Part shown: positions 22,901 through 32,880 of the stretch, one piece after another
Position numbering within the stretch: position 1 is the first letter of the stretch
How the letters are laid out: each line of letters starts with the position of its first letter
NCBI GenBank assembly: GCA_940337035.1
Contig: OW679203.1
Coordinates: forward strand, 25,119,495 to 25,183,494
Direction: 5' to 3'
Source: Agriotes lineatus
Lineage: Eukaryota > Arthropoda > Insecta > Coleoptera > Elateridae
Length of the DNA stretch: 64,000 nt
Made by a program: the position numbers and the translations under genes
Notes under the pieces: model-generated
The model's input: the letters and a program-made list of their open reading frames with translations, nothing else
What the model was told of the DNA's origin: nothing
The model's database searches: none

Positions 22901-24049
22901 TTTTAACGAAATAATAGCTATTTATGCAACAAGTGCTAAAAGTCGACTTTTATGCGCGAGACATGAAAATTATGAAACTCAGCCTTCGGCTTCGTTTCAT
23001 AATTTCATAACTTGCAGTTCGAAATTGTAGTTTTGAACCTCGCTTCACTTTTAGCACATGTGCTAAAAGTAAACAGCTGATTTCTTTAAACACGGTAAAC
23101 TATAAAACGTCACTTTTAGTGAAACAAGCTAGCGCTAAAAGGCCTACTTTTAGTAGTGGTCGTAGATAAAATATTTTTTACGCCGGCATTTAAATTTGTT
23201 TCCTTCAGTATACATTTCAGTTATTTAATTGTGGTAATGTAAATTATTATACTTGTACAGTAATAAATAATAGTTATTTAACCAACAAGTGTGTTAATGC
23301 AGACGATTAATAATCGAAACTGTTTAAAGCACGAACGAGCGATAGCGAGTGAGTGCCTTTAATAGTTGAGATTACTAATCGCCCATTAACAAACGAGTTG
23401 ATTACAAAATTTTTTCGTTGACCGCAAAATCTTTTTTTGTGGCGAAAAACTTGATTAATACAACTAACCTCCATGCAAAATATCATCAAAACGTCAAAAC
23501 ACAAAAACAGTTAATTAATGAAAAAGAGTGTATTAATAGATCTATTAATCCATCATTTAAAAAAAAACAGTTAATTGATGAAAAAGAATGTATTAATCAC
23601 AAACAGTGTATTAATGACGTCTATTAATCCATCTTTTTTTAGGAAAAATAATTCATTAATATTGAAATTAACTAGCGGTCAACCAACAAATAAAAATTAA
23701 TACATACTTCTGAATGGGTTGTTCTCCTAGGTTTGTATATTTCATGTAGGAATTTTGCCATTTGGTTGTATGCAAACCATTCAGGTTTAAACACATCTTT
23801 CGTACCAGTACCGGTCCTCCTACTGCTTTTAACTTTGGTTAAAAGTTTTCGGAACGTAGCCCTCTTCTTTTTTAGTTCCGCTAAGGAATGCTCTCCAGAA
23901 AAAATGTTCTGAATCCTCTTCCACGCATCATGGATCTCGTTTCTGTCTTTATGGTTTTCATGACTAGGATTCCAAATTACAGCTTCCTGTTCATAGATTT
24001 CCAGAAATTCTATTACTAATTCATTTGACCACTCCATCTCTGTAAACAT
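19916..24049 (-). CDS. MADF-domain protein of the Harbinger element (two exons, about 411 aa)
   Basis: Harbinger elements usually carry a second, DNA-binding protein that helps the transposase enter the nucleus and bind the ends; MADF is the common version in insects. Exon 1 (24049-23708) encodes residues 1-114: MEWSNELVIEFLEIYEQEAVIWNPSH, DAWKRIQNIF, LKKKRATFRKLL and WFAYNQMAKFLHEIY are the MADF fold. It ends GAA before a GTATGT donor. Exon 2 (20809-19916) begins after TTTTTTTAG and stays in frame. It holds an acidic Ser/Glu stretch, a basic PPSKKRKVQSK segment that looks like a nuclear localisation signal, a helical region (KRMDEAYKVLKSITEQ), and a tail of 12-residue repeats of QPPSPLTQPLPI type. 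No stop or frameshift is seen, in contrast to the transposase. The predicted 2.9-kb intron contains the last exon of the transposase on the other strand. Confidence 0.8.
19995..20225 (-). repeat. 36-bp tandem repeat coding for Pro/Ser/Gln-rich 12-mers
   Basis: About seven units of 36 bp (alternating QPPSPLTQPLPI and QPPSPLAQPSLR types, so a 72-bp higher-order unit) form the C-terminal tail of the MADF protein. The opposite strand is also open (GDGGW...GCVR), a by-product of the repeat. Confidence 0.8.
20862..21003. repeat. MITE with GC-rich palindromic core
   Basis: Arms TTTCATAACAAGCGTCGAAAG and CTTTCGAGGGAGTTATGAAC are inverted, with GCAAATATCGTGC against GAGCACATATATTTGC next. The core GGGTAGCGAAGCCCGAG is palindromic. 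Lies in both the transposase intron and the MADF intron. Confidence 0.6.
22316..22845 (+). mobile_element. 5'-truncated Jockey-clade LINE with 31-bp target duplication
   Basis: The insert is flanked by identical 31-bp sequences at 22285-22315 and 22846-22876. From its first bases it encodes the RT C-terminus of a Jockey-type LINE: RKSQLSLENKILLYKVILK, SYGIQLWGTASNSNIDIL, KTLRSIVNAPWYVPNEVI, RDLNIPTINEEI, ending in a TGA at 22680-22682. A 163-bp 3' UTR ends in a short A-run. It is a dead-on-arrival fragment in the Harbinger element. Target-primed reverse transcription explains both the 5' truncation and the duplication. Confidence 0.92.
22915..23160. repeat. MITE-like segment with palindromic core
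   Basis: Contains AAATTATGAAACTCAGCCTTCGGCTTCGTTTCATAATTT-type symmetry (about 22966-23008), repeats of GTGCTAAAAGT, and CGTAGATAAAAT at the right edge, the complement of the TTTTATCTACG motif seen in other MITEs. Boundaries are uncertain. To its right, 23160-23700 is AT-rich with imperfect GTATTAATAG-type repeats and no gene. Confidence 0.5.
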
Positions 24050-24420
24050 GTTGACGAATTTTAATAATAAGCTCAGTTTGAGTAAAAGTCATTTCTAAAT
24101 TCAGCCTATTGTATAATATAACCTAACATAAACAACATCTTCTTCCAAGCGTTGCTTATGTTACGCTATATTAACAACTAATACAAATTTACGTACCTTA
24201 TCAAAGATTATATTGACACAATTATTTTTATTAATTATGTGGAAAATCCTCAGTGGATACACTACGCGGACGAAATGTACAAATGCCACTCAATCAAAAC
24301 CATCACATTATATTGTAGTAGTAGCCGAATCACGAACATGTTGATACAAGTTCGTACTCGTTGGAACGCTATATCACGAGCCGTAGCAGGGAATCGGGCT
24401 CCTCAAAAAACCTTTCTAAA
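24050..24420. other. Unassigned Harbinger interior upstream of the MADF gene
   Basis: Upstream region of the minus-strand MADF gene, so its promoter is expected here, but I see no defined element. A frame at 24239-24424 has no recognisable motif. Confidence 0.35.
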
Positions 24421-27400
24421 ATGATGGGGTGTGGACTCGAAGATATAGTTTAAAAAATATGTACATTATCTGGAATGACCTTGCGAATCTAAATCTGAAG
24501 GGCTCCATTCTTTTTGCGATTGTAAAAAAGCAGAAAAAAATAATTTCCGAAATTTTTTTTAATACTAAAATTTTATGAATTTTATGCGTAAATCGCATTT
24601 GCCAGCTTAGTTTTGAATATTTTTTTATAATTTTTAAACCATTGGAAAGATTATTCTTTCTGGATTCAGGTGATGTCAAATTAATCACGAAACTATGTTT
24701 AGCAAATGCTACAGAAATTGTTTAAATAAAGCGTAACAGGAATGCGCGGTATACATTTCGGCATCGAGATATTTTGAAAACGGTTGCACATAAAGGCATA
24801 CTTCCAGCATATGAAATGTCTACAAAATAATGGAGAAATTTTTAATGAAAGAATTACCTCTATTGCTTTATTCGTATAAAAAATAGGATTTATTTTTGTA
24901 CATCGTTCCGTTGTTTTCCGCTGCGTGTTTTGAATTTGCCCAGCATAATAGATATCTACTAATCTACTAATAATGCAGTTCTGAGTTTTGGCACAAATAT
25001 TCCTTAGTACCCTAGCAATAACCCTTTAAAAATCCCCGCCTTTAGGGTTCCGGCGTAATATCAAGGAGGCCTTGACAGTACTTTAAAAACGTATTTTGTT
25101 CAGGTAAAGTACGTTTTCTCTTTCGAACATGGCAAAACATCATTAAGAAAAGTTATTCAGAATCGAGAATTATCGCCCCATGCAAAATTACAGAAACATG
25201 GCGTTACTTTTATAAAACCTTGTTTATTAGAAGAATTTTCAAAAGTGCTTTATCTCATATGTTGTTTTTTCTATTGAAAATATTGAAATAATATTTTGTA
25301 ACCTATTAGTATAGGCCTATATGGAAAATAAAACTTAACAACTATTATTATTAAAATAAAAAACCATAAAATTTAGCTTGCAATAAAAAGTGTGTTATTT
25401 TTTAAGTAGGTAGCGTTAGCACAAACATGATCAATAACATTTCTTGTGAACTGGTAGTTTCCTCTTGAATTTTCTTGTGGTTATAGTTGCTTTATGAGAA
25501 AAACACTGTATTAGTTTTATATTTTTATATTTTCTCCCTTAAGTTATAATAAATAAATGATATGGGTATAATAAATCTTTGAATATGATTTTTAATTATT
25601 TGAATAAATAACAGCCCTAAACTAACATAGTTTTTGGAATTTTCCTGGCTATACTGTAATAATGCTTACATTTGTAATTTTAATTTACTCTCATCTCAGG
25701 GTTAGGTCGCGGAATCTAATTAAAAAAAGAACGAATATGAACTTGCTGTTGCTATCATTACTAATTAACTACGTTTGGCTATCAAAATTATTTATTTATG
25801 GTAATATTTTAAAATGAATCATTTAATTGTAAGCACTCTGTATATCGCTATTTTTCTAATAAGATTTAACAAGTGGGTTATATTTTTTAACTGATGGGAA
25901 CAAATACAAAACCAAAGTGGTTTGAGAATACAATTTTAATTAATTTCTCGATGTCCGCGCAACTAACGCTGTTGCTATGCGATAACAATGGAATGTAAGT
26001 ATTTTGTGTCATAAACAAAACACTTCCACCCACGCCACGAAGCGGAAGTGACGTTCTAAGGGAGGCTAACCAAGCAGATTCACAAAACTAACACTTTTAG
26101 GAGGTAATTCTAACCTTTTGATGACTTCTCCGTTGAAAATAGGGCTACCTGCATCTCGCTGGAACTTCCACGATGCTCTGGACCACTCGTTATTGTTTGC
26201 CTGCAGTTAGTAAGACTCAAATCTGCGCTGGAACCTACTTGGTAAACGGCTGATGCTCTCGGACATCTCTGGAAGCGCTTCCAATGAAGTTGGGGCACCA
26301 AATCTCGTGCTCCGCTGTGGTATACTCCCGCTGCTTATTCACTCGTATAAGAACTTATAAAGCTGTCTCAACCTCCGTAGAATATGCCCAAAACACCACA
26401 GCTTCCACTGCACCACTTCGACGATTCGTATTTTACCTGCCCGGAAGCCCAATGCAAGGCAAAACTTCCACAAGTAACCCAGGACACAATCACTCAATTA
26501 AACAACTCTTTTAATTAACTTGGGTATTTATTTAATTCATAAAATAACTTGCTTCTCTGGGGCAGCGTGGCAATTTCACAACCAAAGCTTCCACAGAAGC
26601 TACCCCAATTATTTTGTTTACAGTTTACTCATTGTTACATGAATTGCCAAGCCTGCTCTGATTTTATTATGTTTTAAACAAAGATAAAGCTAGTCGAAAA
26701 CGTCATTTTGCAATTATTTTTATGGCCTATGCTATTTCTTAACAATTCTGAAATTCAACTACTGAACATTTTTATAATAAATATTTGTTTTGCTGGTTAT
26801 GTTTTTAATTGCTATTAATTATTATACGAAATATAAAGGTTATAAAAATGGAAAAAGTAGGTCCCATTTAATGCAGCGTTAGAACAGTTATTTAGAAAAC
26901 TGAAATGGAAAAATTTTCGTAAACAGCAAACATATTAACAACAGCACAAAAGCAGCAGTAACAATTAATAGTAAAAAACTTGAATATGCAACGGAAGCAA
27001 CATATCTAGGTCAGATTATATCATTTAGAAAAGCAGAGGAGAAAGAAATCCAGCACAGGATAAGTAAAACCTGGAATAAATTCTAGTCACTCAAGTATGT
27101 TTTCCAAGGGAGTTTATCAGCAAATATAAAAAATAAGTGTTCAATAAATTTGTAATACCGGCTTTGAGAGACGTGGTCATTAGACGGGCACAAAATCGGC
27201 TATTAGTGACGCAAAATAAAATGCTGAGGTACATTTTAAAGTTAAAATTAAGTGATAGTGTAAAAGTCGAAGAAATAAAAAGACTTGTAGCATGCCGGGA
27301 TATGTTCAAGTGGTTTAAAAAGCTCAAATGGAACTAGGCCGGTCATGTGGCCAGGTTGGCAAAGATCAACCACGGAATGGCCTCCAGCATTACCGAGAAG

Positions 27401-28194
27401 AAAACTAGATGAGAGGATAATATCAAGAAAATGCCAGGAACACAATGGATGAAGACAGCACAAGACAGTCCGAGATGGACAAAAGTCGGGGAGGCCTTTG
27501 ACCGAACGCGGGATAATTAAATGCTATTATTATTATTTATATTAATCTTTAAATTTCTGATTTTTAGTGATTACCGGTGACATTACTCACGTATAACCAA
27601 TCAGCGTAATATAATTATGAGTAGGTATAATACATACAAATGATTTGCAACGCACAGTATATTCGTATCGCGATGCAAATCAGTGATCGGCAAAGCGCGT
27701 CGCGCGTGAGACGCAAAACACGCAGCGGAAAATAAATCGTATTTTTTGCAACAATAATTCAATAGAGATAATTCTTTCACTAAAAATGTCTCCATTCTTT
27801 TGTATACATTTCATACTTGGAAAGTATACCTTTATGTGTAATAGTTATTAAAATACCTAGATGCTGAAGTTTACAACGCGCTTTCCCGGTACGCTTTGTT
27901 TAAACAATTTCTGCAGCATTTGTTAAAAATAGTTTTGTGTTTAATTTGCATCATCTGAATCCGGAAAGAATAAGCTTTCCACTGATTTAAAAATTATTGA
28001 GAAATATTCAAAAATAATCTTGTAGATGCGATGCATGTATAAAATTTATAAATTTTTAGTAATAAAAAAAATGCCGGAAAATATTTTTTCTGCTTTTTTG
28101 CAATCGAAAAAAAAATGGAACCCTCCACAATTAAATCCGCAAGGTCATTGCAGATAGGGTACATTTTTTAGACTATATTTTGGAGTGCACACCC
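24421..28194. mobile_element. Non-autonomous element with about 0.5-kb imperfect TIRs, nested in Harbinger
   Basis: 24421-24930 and 27690-28194 are inverted repeats with many point differences. Landmarks: GGGGTGTGGACTC against GAGTGCACACCC at the ends, AATGACCTTGCG against CGCAAGGTCATT, GGAAAGATTATTCTTTC against GGAAAGAATAAGCTTTCC, and TTCCGCTGCGTGTTTTG against AAAACACGCAGCGGAAAAT. The interior (24930-27690) holds no transposase. It contains unassigned AT-rich DNA, a block at about 26020-26640 with CCACTTCCGC-type inverted motifs, and an RTE LINE fragment. Superfamily not determined, and the target duplication is unclear. Confidence 0.7.
26870..27515 (+). pseudogene. Decayed RTE-type LINE 3' fragment
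   Basis: Interrupted frames encode TLNKLEYATEATYLGQII-like sequence, QHRISKTWNKF, FNKFVIPAL, RAQNRLLVTQNKMLRYILKLKL, and after a stop AGHVARLAKI and WMKTAQDSPRW. These parallel the C-terminus of the RTE LINE at 28527-28705 but come from a different, older family. A short ATTATT-rich tail follows at 27520. Plus strand, several stops. Confidence 0.75.
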
Positions 28195-28526
28195 TATAAT
28201 CGAATTTATGGTCCCCGATTCCTGAATACCGAGCCAAGGCAAGCAAAAAAGTCGAGGCGCGTTTTCTTTGACTCGTGCAAAATTTACCGCCAGTCGGCGG
28301 GAAGCCCGAGCCGCGCCAACGCGCCACGAGCAACCTCCTTCCCACGGCGCGAGGCTCGGCGAGCTTCTACCTGCTTTTGGCGAGTCTCGCGGCTTGGATG
28401 CCAATATTGTGCTATTATTTAACGAGCCGCGCCAACGCGCCGCGAGCTACACCCTTCCCACGGCGCGAGGCTCGCTAAAAGCAGGTGAAAGCTCGCCGAG
28501 CCTCGCGCCATGGGAAGGCGGCTTTA

Positions 28527-28736
28527 AATGGAAGTGGGCGGGACACCTGGCCAGACTAGAAAACCGATGGACTAAAAGAGTTACCAAATGGTATCCCACG
28601 TTGGTAAAAAGAAGAAGAGGGCGTCCCAAGACGAGATGGATCGACGAGATAGAAGAGATGGCTGGGAAAAACTGGATGGACAAGGCACAAGACAGGCGCT
28701 GGTGACAGAAAAAGGGGGAGGCCTTTTGGCCTTTGG
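28527..28736 (+). pseudogene. RTE LINE RT C-terminus, second part, and 3' terminus
   Basis: Continues the frame broken at 18291: KWKWAGHLARLENRWTKRV, KWYPTLVKRRRGRPKTRWID, EEMAGKNWMDKAQDRRW, then TGA. The element ends GGGGGAGGCCTTTTGGCCTTTGG without poly-A, directly followed by the 11-bp target duplication. Confidence 0.88.
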
Positions 28737-28960
28737 ATTGTCAGGTTAACAGTTAAAATATTTTCGAAATTTGTTGTTAATTTAGGTATTAAGCCGTTTG
28801 GTAGTGCAAAAAATAGTATATACACCACGGTAGCGAATCGTCTTATAACCTACGCACTTTAGATACTTCGCGCTGCGCGCTCAGTATCTAATATGCGCTC
28901 AGGTTATAATACTGCGCTTCGCTACCTTGATGTATAATATACTATTTTCTACTCCTATCT
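28737..28960 (-). repeat. Right half of the LINE target repeat plus palindromic-core MITE
   Basis: Reverse complement of 10062-10268. It contains the target duplication (28737-28747) and, at about 28815-28950, the MITE with arms TATACACCACGGTAGCG and CGCTACCTTGATGTATA around TTCGCGCTGCGCGCTCA. Confidence 0.8.
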
Positions 28961-30660
28961 TTAAAATTCCATTTATGGTATATGTTTCCATGACGCTAAG
29001 TAATCTTTTAAAACACCTTCACAAGCCGTGGGTTCGTGCGTTTTAGTCACGGACTGAACTTTTTAATGGCAAAAATGAAGTTAGTTTTCAACTTCCAACA
29101 GTCAACTTTGACGTTTCAAGCATAATTTAACCTAATATAATTTTCAAAATCTTAATGAAATAATGTTATATTGTCTAAATTTGTGGTCGTAGAAAAAGTA
29201 TAGTATGCAACTCGTTTTATAAACTTATTAGTCACTCATTTTATTAAACACTCGCTCCGCTGCGCTTCGCTCGTGATTAATAAACCTCGCGACTAAAATG
29301 ACGTTTATAAAACTTGATACATAATCGTGCAAATGTTGGCCTTGAAGTAGGAGGCAACCTATTTGAACACATTTTGCGACAACAAATGTGGAAAATAACT
29401 TGTTTTCAAATACCATTCGTTTTTCATAAAGTTTAAAGTTTATATCCAAATTTTTTGTTTTTATTCATAACTCCATAACAAAAGATAAACGGAAAATTTT
29501 CCACTCTTCATTTTCGATTTCTTTTAGCCCACTGAATCAAATCCCAGAAGCACGGACGTCAATTTTGAGACACCCTGTATATAAAACTGACAGTCCTGAC
29601 TCACTCACCCACTCATCAACGCCCAGCCCAAACCCTTGGACCTAGAAAGCTGAAATTTTGCACAGAGGTTCCCTTTATGATGTATACAAGGAATAAGGAG
29701 GATATTTCGAAATTCAACCCTTAAAGGGGTAAAATGGGGGTTCCAATTTTGTATGGTGAAATAAAATTAAATAGACATTTCGACTTGAAACTTTGTAGGA
29801 GTACTCCTAAAAAATACAATTTTTGTATTGCTGAAAGTTGTCAAAGGGAAATAATCAGTACTAATAGGACGAGAGATCAAAATATTGCCGACAATAATTT
29901 TTGCGATTCAGATACGAGTTTCTGCGGCGACGAAAATAACGACGAGTGCTTGCACGAGTCGTTATTTTCTAAAGCAACAGAAACGAGACAATCGGAAGAG
30001 CAAAAATTGTCTGCAATATTTCGACCTAGAGTCCTATTCGTCTTGACAATTTAACTTTTCATTAAAAAATAGTTACAGAAAAAATTGTAGCTGAAATAAA
30101 GCTCCTCGAAATATTGTCACATATAATCTCATAAGAGCATTAATTCTTTCCGTAAATTTTTTTGAGTGCGTTTCAACAACGTCGTATTAATTTGCCCGAG
30201 CGGTACGCGAGGGTAAATTAGGACGTTGTTGCATGCACGAAAAATAATTTGCGGATATGAATTAATGCTCGAATGCAGATTCGGTAAGAAAATCGTAACG
30301 ACACAAACCCTAAAAAGAAGTAATGTCTACCTACAAAAAATTTCCAAGAAATTTTTTTGTTGTCTTGGATACGGCTCGTGAACTAATTTTTCTATTGGCC
30401 ATTAATGAGTGTCGTACGATTTTCACTACAATAATTGTTACAGAAAAAATTGTCGCTGAAATAAAGCTCCTCGAATTATTGTCGCTGAAATAAAGCTCCT
30501 CGACTTATTGTCACTAAAATAATCGTTCGATTGGTAGTTTATTTTTAAATTGAAGAATGCCATTGGTTGACAATGACACCAGTTAAATTGTCAGTATAAT
30601 TTATTGATGCTTGAATGTAATTATTGATTACATCAATTAGACTATTTAAAATTACTGGAG
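28961..30660. other. Cluster of MITEs and unassigned repeats
   Basis: No gene recognised. Palindromic-core units lie at about 29185-29330 (CGCTCCGCTGCGCTTCGCTCG core), about 29855-30055 (AAAATAACGACGAGTGC with inverse TCGTTATTTT, outer CAAAATATTGCCG / TGCAATATTTCG), and about 30165-30240 (CAACAACGTC...GGACGTTGTTG around GCGGTACGCG). 29440-29580 is an inverted copy of the ACAGGGTGTCTC element at 14051. 29590-29760 begins GACTCACTCACCCACTCATC, which looks like a dispersed repeat I cannot classify. 30430-30500 repeats AAATAAAGCTCCTCGA. Confidence 0.55.
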
Positions 30661-30810
30661 GTAGTACCTAAATAATTTTTACTTTACAGTTTAACAGAAG
30701 AAAAGCTTCCAGATCTATGTGTCGAAAGTGAGAAACCCAGCAAACCCATACTTACGTCAAATGACGACCGAATAGTTGACATTTAATATTTTATAAGCCA
30801 AGTACGTAGA

Positions 30811-32201
30811 TTGACAGTACATGATTTATCGTGTACCATGGGGAAAATGAATCTCGTTAAAGATACTAGGATCGGTTTTCAATCTCACTTACATTACTAC
30901 TGCGAAGTGTGTAATGTTGAAATAGTGTTAAAAAGCCACAACTGTAATAGCGACATCAATCAGTCCTTTGTATGTGGTGTCACTGCTATAGGTAGTGGTT
31001 TTTCACAATCCGCAGAATTATTTTCAATATTAGACATTCCGATATTGAATAAAAAAATGTATAAGAAAGAAATGGAAAATCTGCATACGAGATGGGAAAA
31101 ATGTTATCTCAACACATGTTCGAAAACGCCATGGAAGAAAAAAAACTAGCAATAGAAGAAGGTTATATGGAACAAGGGTTACCGTATATCACCGTTATAA
31201 TGGATGGAAGTTGAGCCAAACGTTCATATGGATATGGTTACTCTTCGGGGGTAGCATGTATAATAGGGCGCAGAACAAACAAAATATTATACTTAGGAGT
31301 CAAAAATAAATTTTATCCGCAAACGTCATAAAAGTGACAACTTATGTGTCTTTATTGACAAGGCAAAAGTGTCACTTTATCGGATTAAGCAGATAAAATA
31401 GCAACTTTTCCGTACTTTATGTGCCTAATCACACAAAATACAAAACTCAAACATTTCAGCGAAATGTTTACATCGTAACCACGGAAAAATTGTATTAGGT
31501 ATTAGATTATTTTATTCATTTACCTACTTGCTAATATATAATTAGTGTTACCCTTTATCAATTTTTAATTTATATGAATACGTTTGCGGATAAAATAGTA
31601 TATGTTATTCGGAGTAAAGATGACTTTATGTGGCTTAGCTGAATTATTTGCCTCACTAACGTTCGGCTAAATAAACTTCAGCTTCGCCACATAAAGTATC
31701 ACTTTTACTCCTAATAACATAATCTACTATTGCTACGCATGTGCTACAGATAGAGGACCACATAAATGTTACAAAAATTACACAGGTTCTTCAACTGCCA
31801 TGGAGCAGGCAATTATTGTCGAAGGATTCAATGAAATCGTAAATGCCTATGGAATTAGGTATAAATATTTAATAAGTGCCGGATATTCCAGTGTTTATAC
31901 CCGAATAATAGAAAACGTCTCCTACGGTCGTTACATAATAATATTAGAATGTGCTAATTATGCTACGAGGGCATTTACTTCCAACTTATATAAATTGGTA
32001 AAAGATAAAAATTACGATTACGCTGCTAGAAATATAATTAAATCAGATATTCAGCATTTCAGTTCGTTAATAAGAACAATAATTGCTCGCACTTCGAATA
32101 TCGATAATTTAGTTGAAACAGGTTTTTTAGAAAGAAAAACTGCCATTAAAGGAGGTGGAATATCAATTTGTAGTTCATATTTTGTCTATTCCTGGTTTTA
32201 A
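30811..32201 (+). pseudogene. Mutator/Kolobok-like transposase, right-arm copy
   Basis: Readable blocks occur in order. LHYYCEVCNVEIVLKSHNC is an N-terminal zinc-binding-like stretch. FELFSILDIP-like sequence follows, then GLPYITVIMDGS and AKRSYGYGYSSGVACIIGR, KILYLGVKNK, CYACATDRGPHKCYKNYTGSS (Cys/His cluster), MEQAIIVEGFNEIV and LISAGYSSVYTRI. These match what I recall of insect proteins with the Mutator-like transposase domain. Defects: a frame change near 31145, a TGA inside DGS-stop-AKRS (about 31213, where Trp is usual), and 0.42 kb of MITEs at 31307-31727 inserted exactly between GVKNK and CYACA. Only the C-terminal third is repeated in the left arm. Confidence 0.7.
31307..31727. repeat. 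Two abutting MITEs inside the transposase pseudogene
   Basis: The first (about 31307-31600) has TTTTATCCGCAAACGTC and ACGTTTGCGGATAAAATA ends. The second (about 31600-31727) has TATGTTATTCGGAGTAAAG and CTTTTACTCCTAATAACATA ends around GTGGCTTAGCTGAA...TTCAGCTTCGCCAC. They interrupt the reading frame between two conserved transposase motifs, which fixes the composite insertion site. Confidence 0.8.
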
Positions 32202-32880
32202 TGACGTTTTTAAAGTACTTAATAGAAAATTTATAGAATTTGTGTAAAACTGTATTTAAAAAATTGTTTTATGACTTTCACAGCAGTAGCCTATCGTCAA
32301 AAATAATTATCTACTTTAATAGAAAAGAAGAAACGAAAACATTAATTATTTATTAACGGACAAATCTCAAGATGATTTGTCTAGCTAACAGAAATTTTAG
32401 TTACTAAATATGGATAGTGAAAAAAAAAAGCTGTACAAAATATAAATGATTGTATTTCCGATTATAATCAGCCAATGCAAGTAAAGACTGAAATAATTTT
32501 ATTTGCAATAATACAACGTTTTAAATCGATTTTATTTCACTTTAACGAGAGCCATGCGAAAACGGAAGTTTTTAATAACGTCTCATCGCGTCGCTTTAAT
32601 GTGAAATTAAATCTCTAACAAAATTTTGAGGCAATGAATTTTGCTTCATTTGTTTGGTTGCTTGGTAAACGTCACTTCGTATCGATCATTTTAATTTTTG
32701 TTCTTGATTAAATGAGGTGTTCAAGAAAATAATAATTGAGTTTTGGAATCAGCTGCCTTACAGGAGAATATCTTATGCGATTGCTCAATGGGCAAGACGA
32801 TTAACTCATATTTTTAAATAGCATATTTAATAATTATATAGATTTTTTTTATTATTGTTGTATTTTCTAAAGTTGCAAAA

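Larger units (their letters stand above)
18292..28523. mobile_element. PIF/Harbinger transposon, 10.2 kb with nested insertions
   Basis: Flanked by TTA at 18289-18291 and 28524-28526; the duplicated LINE at 10480-10482 has a single copy. The TIRs start AGCCGCCTTCCCACGG (left) and AGCCGCCTTCCCATGG (right, inverted). Several inverted and direct copies of CTTCCCACGGCGCGAGGCTCG lie within 200 bases of the right end, typical subterminal repeats. A 3-bp TTA/TAA duplication and the two-gene content, DDE transposase plus MADF protein, are diagnostic for PIF/Harbinger. Nested inside are a foldback MITE (19055-19790), a MITE (about 20862-21003), a Jockey fragment (22316-22845), a MITE (about 22915-23160) and a 3.8-kb long-TIR element (24421-28194). 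Confidence 0.92.
14346..28736. mobile_element. Nearly full-length RTE-type LINE with twin-priming 5' inversion, split by Harbinger
   Basis: Flanked by the 11-bp duplication ATTGTCAGGTT (14335-14345 and 28737-28747), with an empty site at 9880-9890. The 5' part (leader, ORF1, endonuclease and most of the reverse transcriptase) lies on the minus strand from about 18110 down to 14346. The 3' part lies on the plus strand from about 18110 to 18291 and resumes at 28527-28736 after the Harbinger element. The inverted part ends in the RT at QGWKKFWSLKHIL and the sense part starts at CIVPTLTYGAQVW, which are close neighbours in such proteins, so little was lost. This is the classical twin-priming product. 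Confidence 0.88.
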
